Assembly: GCF_002149965.1 (NCBI RefSeq)
Contig: NZ_MSQB01000010.1
Coordinates: 1-64,000, forward strand
Origin: Novosphingobium panipatense
GTDB taxonomy: Bacteria; Pseudomonadota; Alphaproteobacteria; Sphingomonadales; Sphingomonadaceae
Direction of reading: 5' to 3'
DNA: 64,000 bases
Shown here: positions 59,347 through 64,000 of the stretch, piece after piece
Layout of the letters: every line of letters begins with the position of its first letter
How positions within the stretch are numbered: the first letter of the stretch is position 1
The notes under the pieces: generated by a model
The model's input: the letters and a program-made list of their open reading frames with translations, nothing else
Told to the model about the DNA's origin: nothing
The model's database searches: none
Program-made: the position numbers and the translations under genes

Positions 59347-61007
59347 CAGCCGCTCCGTCTGTGGCCGGGCGGGAATCGCCTGCGGATTTCATCCATCACT
59401 TCGGGCCGGGACAGCGTGCGCGCGAGCAACGCGTCGATGAAGGCGCGGTCCTCTTCGCAAAGGCCGCCAAGCGGCAGGCGCAGTTCCTCGGATATGGCGA
59501 AGCGTGCCTTGAGCGGCGTGGCGAAGGTGAGTTCGGCGAACGGATCTGGATCGGCGAATGGCCGGGCCGGCACAGGTGCGATCCCATCGGTGGGCTTGCG
59601 ACCGATCACCACGATGTCGTCCTCGCCCGTCAAGACCGAGCGAGGGATTCCGATCTTCGTCGCCAGCGCATCGACGCGATCCGCGCGGACCTCGCGCCGG
59701 CTCTTGCGGTGCTTGCGATAGCGATGCAGCGGCACCGGCCCTCCGACCGGATCGAACGGGCCGTATCGGTCATCGCCATGCTCGACCCATAGCTCCTGGT
59801 CGAACAGCCCCCACCAGACGACAACCGTTTCGCCGGCCACTTCGGACGTGACCTCATAGGTAACGCCGGCGACGGTCAGCCGGCAGTCGAGGCCGACCTT
59901 GCGGCGCTCTGGCTCGCGCGCGAATGCGCAATAGCGCTCCCAACTGCACATGGCGCAAATGCCGCCATCGGGCAGGTGGCCGAGCCAGTCGTCGATCCGA
60001 GAATGCGGCTCGCGACGATGGTCGCCGCTGTTGTAGGTGGCGATGTAGCGCGCCAGCCAGCGATTGGCCTCCTCCTCGCTGGCGGGTTCGTGAAAGTGGT
60101 ACAGCGTCTCGTGCGCTTCCTTGACAGTGCGGAACGGGCGCTCGACTTTCCCCTTGGCGCGCGCGGTCGTGCGGCGTCCGTCCGACCCTGCTGGCATGTG
60201 CGGAGTGACGGTAATCCCGAGACATTCCATGACCCGCTTGAACACGCTCGATTTGCCGACCGGGCCGCCATCGAGCTGGATGTTCTCCGGAATACCTCCA
60301 AACGGATTGTCCTCCTTTGGTGCCATCGCACGGAACAGGAAGCGCAGCGCCGCCTCGGCATCCTCCCCATAGACGAGCGCATATTCCTGGTAGACGACGC
60401 CCGACCGGTCATCGACCACCGAGAACAGCATCAACGTAGGCGCGCCATTACGATCGGGATCGATCCAGGTCGGGGCCTTCAACTGCTTGAGATCCGACGG
60501 GCTCATGTCGAAATGCCAGAGCATGTTGGCGCGTTCGGCCTGATAGCGCACCGCAGCCGGCTCGCGCGTCATCCGCTCGGTGTCGTATCCCCGTTGCCGC
60601 ATGTGCCGGTTGAGTGTCGAGGCAGCCAACCGACCTGCCGGCAGCTTCACCAGACCGCGATCGGGGGTCTCGACACCGTGTTCGGTGACGATTTCGAGGA
60701 TACGCTTCGTCGAGAGACGACGGCCTTGACGGTTGGTCGTGCGGCTCTTCATCGCCGCAACGACCTCACACCACCATTCGATCTCGCCGGCAGGCATGGT
60801 GCGCGACAGGCCACGATCGGCACGGTGTGCGTCCTTCGGCCTTCGCTCGCCGCGCAACAGCCGGTAGAGCGTAGCGCGGCTGATGTCGTAGAGTTCGGCG
60901 GTCGATGTCATCAGCGGCTGCCGCTCGGGATGCCTTGCTGGCAATGCCGCCAAACGACGTCGGAGCGTCACGATCGCCTCGATGGGGACCGTGACGCCCG
61001 CGCTCAT
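59346..61007 (-). CDS. tniA: TniA-like DDE transposase (553 aa)
   Basis: A Mu/TnsB-type integrase core is visible: Asp in MLWHFDMSPSDLKQL, Asp in ENIQLDGGPVGKSS, Glu in GKVERPFRTVKEAHE, in normal order and spacing. An N-terminal HTH-like part (DISRATLYRLLRGERRPKDA) and a C-terminal beta-barrel-like region follow the usual plan. Length matches Tn5053 TniA (559). Its start overlaps the resolvase stop by one base (TAATG). It cuts and joins transposon ends together with TniB. Secure. Confidence 0.9.
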   Translation of the reverse strand: MSAGVTVPIEAIVTLRRRLAALPARHPERQPLMTSTAELYDISRATLYRLLRGERRPKDAHRADRGLSRTMPAGEIEWWCEVVAAMKSRTTNRQGRRLSTKRILEIVTEHGVETPDRGLVKLPAGRLAASTLNRHMRQRGYDTERMTREPAAVRYQAERANMLWHFDMSPSDLKQLKAPTWIDPDRNGAPTLMLFSVVDDRSGVVYQEYALVYGEDAEAALRFLFRAMAPKEDNPFGGIPENIQLDGGPVGKSSVFKRVMECLGITVTPHMPAGSDGRRTTARAKGKVERPFRTVKEAHETLYHFHEPASEEEANRWLARYIATYNSGDHRREPHSRIDDWLGHLPDGGICAMCSWERYCAFAREPERRKVGLDCRLTVAGVTYEVTSEVAGETVVVWWGLFDQELWVEHGDDRYGPFDPVGGPVPLHRYRKHRKSRREVRADRVDALATKIGIPRSVLTGEDDIVVIGRKPTDGIAPVPARPFADPDPFAELTFATPLKARFAISEELRLPLGGLCEEDRAFIDALLARTLSRPEVMDEIRRRFPPGHRRSG

Positions 61008-61651
61008 TATGCAGCCTGGCTTTGCGGTTGCCGAGTGGGACCCGCATCGAGCAACGCCTGCCCCGGCGCCTTGGGGGTGCCGTCGCCGTTGACATAGACA
61101 TACAGGGTCGTGGTCGTGATCCCGAGCCGCTTAGCGACATCAGCCGCGACGACACCTCGATCGGACATCGCCGCCATCGCCATCGTCAGCGTCGCCCGGT
61201 TCATCTTGCGCGGCCGACCGCCCATGCGACCGCGCGCGCGCGCCGCAGCAAGGCCGGCATGGGTACGCTCGGCGATCAACTCGCGCTCGAACTCGGCGAA
61301 CGCCGCGAAGATGCCGAAAGCGAGACGGCCATTGGCAGACGTCGTGTCGATCTGCGCGCCGGCACCTGCCAGCACCTTCAACCCGATCCCGCGCGACCGG
61401 AGATCCTCCGCCGTCGTCACCAGATGGCGCAGATCGCGGCCGAGGCGGTCCAGCTTCCAGATGACGAGCGTGTTGCCCGGCTGAAGCGCCTTCAGGCAGG
61501 CGGTCAGGCCAGGCCGCGCATCGTGGCGACCCGATGCCATATCCTCATAGATGCGCGACGGATCAATGCCGGCCGCGAACAGCGCGTCGCGCTGCGGCTC
61601 CAGCGTTTGCGTGCCGTCCGACTTGGACACTCGGATATAGCCAATGAGCAA
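61007..61651 (-). CDS. tniR: Serine resolvase of the transposon (214 aa)
   Basis: The start MLIGYIRVSKSDGTQTLEPQ has the catalytic Ser9 in YIRVS, followed by KLDRLGRDLRHL and FAEFERELIAERTHAGLAAA, the standard resolvase/invertase domain, and a C-terminal DNA-binding HTH (VAKRLGITTTTLYVY). It resolves cointegrates at a res site, probably in the 340-base gap upstream (61652-61992). It is the first gene of the three-gene transposition operon. Secure. Confidence 0.92.
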   Translation of the reverse strand: MLIGYIRVSKSDGTQTLEPQRDALFAAGIDPSRIYEDMASGRHDARPGLTACLKALQPGNTLVIWKLDRLGRDLRHLVTTAEDLRSRGIGLKVLAGAGAQIDTTSANGRLAFGIFAAFAEFERELIAERTHAGLAAARARGRMGGRPRKMNRATLTMAMAAMSDRGVVAADVAKRLGITTTTLYVYVNGDGTPKAPGQALLDAGPTRQPQSQAA

Positions 61652-61992
61652 TGCGTACCCCGCCAGAAAAGACTACCGGCATGGTGCAAGATGGCGCTGG
61701 TTTTCACAACGGGTTTTCTTGCTCTTTTCGGATTGCCGGGACCGGCATTGTCAGACCGCGAGAAAACCGCTCGTTTTCCTTGCGGAGCCAACGTCGGCAC
61801 GGTCGGCAGAATTCGCCAACTATCGGCTTAGCCGATGCATTCAGAGCTTCTGGAAGCGGACGCTTTCTGATGCGGGATTGTGGCACCGTAAACTTGCCGA
61901 AAGCTATGGTAGTCTGCTGGTGTCACAACCGACCGGTTATGACACCAGCAGCGTTACGGACTGGAATGATGAAACAGGAAAGGTGTCGGCGA
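61652..61992. other. Intergenic region with transposon end or res site
   Basis: This 341-base gap upstream of the resolvase gene has no gene. It contains the perfect 12-bp inverted repeat CTGCTGGTGTCA (61914-61925) and TGACACCAGCAG (61940-61951) with an ACCGGT core in the loop. The res site, the transposon right end and the promoter of the resolvase operon are expected here, but I cannot place them exactly. Confidence 0.5.
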
Positions 61993-62538
61993 TCAGTCTG
62001 GGATCAGCACCCAACCACGCAGCTGCAACGTCGCCATTGTTGTCAGCGCAGACACGTCGGTTTCGACACTTTTCCCTACCGTAGCGGGGTCAATCCCGTT
62101 TCCAATAAGAGCCTGGCTGCATACCCGAACGGATACACCCGCCTTTTTCAACGCCTCAATTAAGGCAAGGTTGGGGTTCGCAGCTACTCCCGTCTTTGTC
62201 GCATAGGCGCGATCTTCGGTAACGATGGGCGTCGCCGGACCGTGGACGATCACGACGACATCGCCTTGTTCTGGACGAACGCCATCGTTGCCCAGCAGGT
62301 TCAAAAAGCGGGCGACCTTCTCCAGCGATGGATTGATTTTATCCGGCGTTGCCGCGGCCTTGGTCACATTGAACAGCACGCGATAGCGCAACTTGCGATC
62401 GGGCCGTTCCGCAGCACCTTCGACGGGTGTGATCGCGCCATATCCCGGTATCACCGCCTGCCTAGGCACGCCGGCTGAAGCACTGACGCTGCTCATGAGT
62501 GACAAGCATCCTGCAAGAGCAATGATTGGCATACGCAT
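61993..62538 (-). CDS. Exported DsrE-family protein (181 aa)
   Basis: A signal peptide (IIALAGCLSLMSSVSASA) is followed by a DsrE/DsrF-like fold: LRYRVLFNVTKAAATPDKIN, then DVVVIVHGPATPIV, and VSVRVCSQALIGNGIDPATV with the single Cys expected of sulfurtransferase-type DsrE proteins. AAGGAAAAAGCGG before ATG 62538 supports the start. It would handle sulfane sulfur in the periplasm. It lies 28 bases after the ArsR gene in the same direction and likely shares its operon. The family is fairly secure, the function is inferred from context. Confidence 0.8.
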   Translation of the reverse strand: MRMPIIALAGCLSLMSSVSASAGVPRQAVIPGYGAITPVEGAAERPDRKLRYRVLFNVTKAAATPDKINPSLEKVARFLNLLGNDGVRPEQGDVVVIVHGPATPIVTEDRAYATKTGVAANPNLALIEALKKAGVSVRVCSQALIGNGIDPATVGKSVETDVSALTTMATLQLRGWVLIPD

Positions 62539-62566
62539 CCGCTTTTTCCTTCTTCAGCCGAAATGA

Positions 62567-62974
62567 TCAGCCAACTCTCGCAAAAACGGCCGCACCGATG
62601 TTTTGCGGTCGAACCACGGACGGCGTCTCGCGCGGTCGCACTGGGCGGGGGGCCGGGGCCGTTTGGGGAGCCGACAGATCGTCGGCTCCGAACATCGCCT
62701 CCAGGGTTCGCACACACAGTGCGGCTGCATCGTCGGCAAGACGGTAGTGAACCTGCTTCGCCTCACGCCTGGTCTTCACCAGATCGGCGCGCCGCAGCTC
62801 GGCAAGCTGCTGACTGAGCGCTGGTTGGGTCACGCCCGTGGCCGCCTCGATGTCCGCCACCTGCCGTTCGCCACCCAGCAGATAGGACAGGATCATAAGG
62901 CGCTGCGGCTGCGCGAACACGCGCAGCTTCTCGACTGCAACGTCGGCAAGCGCGCGGGACTGGTAGATCGCCAT
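62567..62974 (-). CDS. ArsR-family regulator, BigR/SqrR-like (135 aa)
   Basis: The winged helix (RLMILSYLLGGERQVADIEA and ATGVTQPALSQQLAELRRAD) is typical of ArsR/SmtB regulators. The C-terminal 35 residues are a Pro/Arg-rich extension. Only one Cys (ALCVRTLEAM) is present, so the two-Cys persulfide switch of BigR/SqrR is incomplete and metal ligands are not clear. Its start overlaps the peroxiredoxin stop (TGATG). The neighbours are a peroxiredoxin, a DsrE protein and, divergently, a persulfide-dioxygenase-like protein, so reactive-sulfur sensing is the best inference. The GTG three bases upstream is an alternative start. Confidence 0.82.
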   Translation of the reverse strand: MAIYQSRALADVAVEKLRVFAQPQRLMILSYLLGGERQVADIEAATGVTQPALSQQLAELRRADLVKTRREAKQVHYRLADDAAALCVRTLEAMFGADDLSAPQTAPAPRPVRPRETPSVVRPQNIGAAVFARVG

Positions 62975-63591
62975 CACCGGTCAGCCTTCGTCTGGTGAAA
63001 CCAGTCGGCGCCTGCGTTCCCCGGCAAAGCGGGAGGCAGGAGCACGTCGTCGCCCGGCTGCCAGTCAGCGGGCGTATAGGCCTCGCCATCGGCCGAACGC
63101 TGCAACGCCCTGACCGTGCGAAGCATCTCGTCGACCGAGCGCCCGACATTCATCGGATACCAGCTGAGTGCGCGGATAATGCCTCCGGGATCAATGAAGT
63201 AGGTTGCACGTACCGTTGAGGCATCGCCAGCCTGCTCGTCGAGCATGCCGTAGGCATACCCAACCGCCATCGACGGATCCTCGATCACCGGAAACGGCAC
63301 CTCGACATCAAAAACGTCGTGGATCGCGCGAAGCCAGGCGACATGAGAGTAGAGGCTGTCGACCGACAGCCCCAACAATACGCAATCCAGCTCCTCGAAT
63401 TGAGGAGCCGCTTTAGCCAAGGCCACAAACTCGCTCGTGCAAACCGGCGTGAAGTCGGCAGGGTGCGAGAAAAACACAATCCAGCGCCCACGATACTGAT
63501 CGAGCGCAATCTCGCCCTGAGTGGTGCGGGCGGTGAAGTTCGGGGCTGCATCCCCGATGCGCAGCGAGCGCGGCATGTTCGCATCCATCAT
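62974..63591 (-). CDS. 1-Cys-type peroxiredoxin (AhpC/Prx6-like, 205 aa)
   Basis: The peroxidatic Cys is in FFSHPADFTPVCTSEFVALA (near 50), in the PxxxTxxC context of the Prx6 group; no resolving Cys is seen, so it is 1-Cys type. DAAPNFTARTTQGEIALDQY and the C-terminal ADWQPGDDVLLPPAL fit the family. GGGAGGA seven bases before ATG 63591 sets the start. It reduces peroxides or persulfides in the cytoplasm and is the first gene of the operon peroxiredoxin-ArsR-DsrE. Secure. Confidence 0.9.
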   Translation of the reverse strand: MMDANMPRSLRIGDAAPNFTARTTQGEIALDQYRGRWIVFFSHPADFTPVCTSEFVALAKAAPQFEELDCVLLGLSVDSLYSHVAWLRAIHDVFDVEVPFPVIEDPSMAVGYAYGMLDEQAGDASTVRATYFIDPGGIIRALSWYPMNVGRSVDEMLRTVRALQRSADGEAYTPADWQPGDDVLLPPALPGNAGADWFHQTKADR

Positions 63592-63623
63592 TTCCATTCC
63601 TCCCAAATGGCACGAACACCCCG

Positions 63624-63655
63624 TTGACGCAATACGTTTACACAACTACATAAAC
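63624..63655 (+). promoter_or_regulatory. Sigma-70-type promoter with overlapping palindrome
   Basis: -35 TTGACG (63624-63629), a 17-base spacer and -10 TACATA (63647-63652) precede the metallo-hydrolase gene. The palindrome GTTTA (63636-63640) and TAAAC (63651-63655) overlaps the spacer and -10 box, where ArsR/BigR-type repressors usually bind. It lies in the divergent gap to the peroxiredoxin operon. Confidence 0.7.
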
Positions 63656-63670
63656 CGTGAGGTTGTCTAA

Positions 63671-64000
63671 ATGGAGATGGTCATGGACCCGGTTTTGAGC
63701 GAAGCCAATGCCCAGATCAGACGCGCAAAAGCGGCCGGATCGCCGGTCGTTCAGTCCTTCTTTGATGAGCCTACCAACACAGCGACCTACGTCGTTTGGG
63801 ACGTGGCGACGAAAAAGGCTGCGATCGTCGACAGCGTCCTCGATTTTGACGCCGCGGCTGGCCGGACCAAAACCGCGTCGGCGGACGCAGTGATCGCTTA
63901 CGTGCGGGATCAGGGACTGACGGTCGATTGGCTGCTGGAAACCCATGCTCATGCCGATCACCTGTCTGCGGCACCTTATCTTCAGCAGGCGCTTGGCGGG
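63671..64000 (+). CDS. Persulfide-dioxygenase-like metallo-hydrolase, partial (110 codons)
   Basis: The reading starts MEMVMDPVLSEANAQIRRAK (ATG 63671; 63677 or 63683 are also possible) and contains FFDEPTNTATYVVWDVATKK and the metal motif THAHADHLSAAPY, the HxHxDH of the metallo-beta-lactamase superfamily. Blh/ETHE1-type persulfide dioxygenases have this N-terminus and are often controlled by BigR-like ArsR repressors. It is cut by the right edge of the window, so full length and downstream operon are unknown. It faces the peroxiredoxin-ArsR-DsrE operon across a shared promoter region. MBL fold secure; substrate inferred. Confidence 0.85.
   Translation, partial: MEMVMDPVLSEANAQIRRAKAAGSPVVQSFFDEPTNTATYVVWDVATKKAAIVDSVLDFDAAAGRTKTASADAVIAYVRDQGLTVDWLLETHAHADHLSAAPYLQQALGG

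Larger units (their letters stand above)
58203..61951. mobile_element. TniA/TniB/resolvase transposon inserted in the second czcC
   Basis: Three minus-strand genes (resolvase, TniA-like DDE transposase, TniB-like ATPase) overlap as a module. The left edge is set by the loss of czcC similarity at about 58203. The right edge is uncertain; the 12-bp inverted repeat at 61914-61951, which contains TGTCA/TGACA as in Tn5053-type termini, is the best candidate. No passenger gene or target duplication is visible. The other half of czcC is not found to the right, so a deletion accompanied or followed insertion. Boundaries are approximate. Confidence 0.7.

Noticed and set aside
59976..61097. 373-codon plus-strand reading opposite tniA
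   Set aside because: It lies antisense to the DDE transposase and carries no family motif.
1..64000. CRISPR array
   Set aside because: No regularly spaced direct repeats of 25-40 bases and no cas-like genes were seen; repeats found are single pairs or hairpins.
1..64000. Plasmid replication origin (repA/repABC with iterons)
   Set aside because: No Rep or ParA/ParB family protein and no iteron cluster was recognised; the winged-helix gene at 44755 is not convincing enough.

Overview
The window is GC-rich DNA of an alphaproteobacterium, most probably a sphingomonad (Sphingobium/Novosphingobium type). The support is the gene families and their arrangement, an F-type conjugation module, and two perfect alphaproteobacterial LexA boxes (GTTC-N7-GTTC). 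It looks like part of a large conjugative plasmid or an integrated equivalent: transfer genes, metal resistance, stress genes, one complete IS21-type element, one TniA/TniB/resolvase transposon and several broken genes. No rRNA, tRNA, CRISPR array or replication initiator was recognised.

Layout. 1-2.9 kb: three small plasmid-backbone genes with strong terminators; two of them share a duplicated leader. 2.9-9.2 kb: divergent small genes around a candidate oriT, then a TraD-type coupling protein and a MobF/TraI relaxase-helicase. 9.3-14.4 kb: a CsoR/RcnR-type repressor, a DUF1289 protein and a divergent cluster of three unknown genes, one with a phosphoribosyltransferase-like motif (possible defence or stress module). 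14.4-15.5 kb: a cation transporter facing a MerR regulator across a textbook 19-bp-spacer MerR promoter. 15.7-22.8 kb: a LysR-controlled metabolic cluster (SDR-fold protein, flavodoxin-RidA fusion, EamA exporter; aldehyde dehydrogenase and acetolactate-synthase-like enzyme on the other strand). 22.9-24.8 kb: a bestrophin-like channel with a membrane partner, and a lysozyme-inhibitor-like lipoprotein. 25-32.5 kb: a minus-strand czcCBA efflux operon, preceded by a His-rich secreted protein and followed by SRPBCC, CDF and zf-TFIIB genes.

32.9-35.9 kb: a 995-residue protein with an N-terminal RelA/SpoT synthetase-like domain and a very long unrecognised C-terminal region, the most unusual gene here. 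36-43.2 kb: an SOS-regulated mutasome (imuA-imuB-dnaE2) with a LexA box, preceded by a small gene with its own LexA box and followed by a VSR-like nuclease. 43.4-47.3 kb: DUF5623-like and other unknown plasmid genes, including a five-gene run cut by an IS21-type element (47.27-49.76 kb) whose other side is a porin fragment. 50.2-56.9 kb: small unknowns, an alpha/beta-hydrolase-OsmC fusion, an AhpD-like protein, a SnoaL-like protein, a TonB-dependent siderophore receptor and a His-rich CDF exporter with an SmtB-like operator. 57.3-58.2 kb: a second copy of the His-rich czc leader gene with a truncated czcC. 58.2-61.9 kb: the TniB/TniA/resolvase transposon. 62-64 kb: a peroxiredoxin-ArsR-DsrE operon divergent from a persulfide-dioxygenase-like metallo-hydrolase that runs off the window, a likely reactive-sulfur response locus.

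Together the genes suit a mobile element that transfers itself, exports Zn/Co/Cd-type metals by CBA and CDF pumps, handles oxidative and sulfur stress, and raises mutability under DNA damage. Coordinates and translations were read directly; family names come from motif recognition without database searches.
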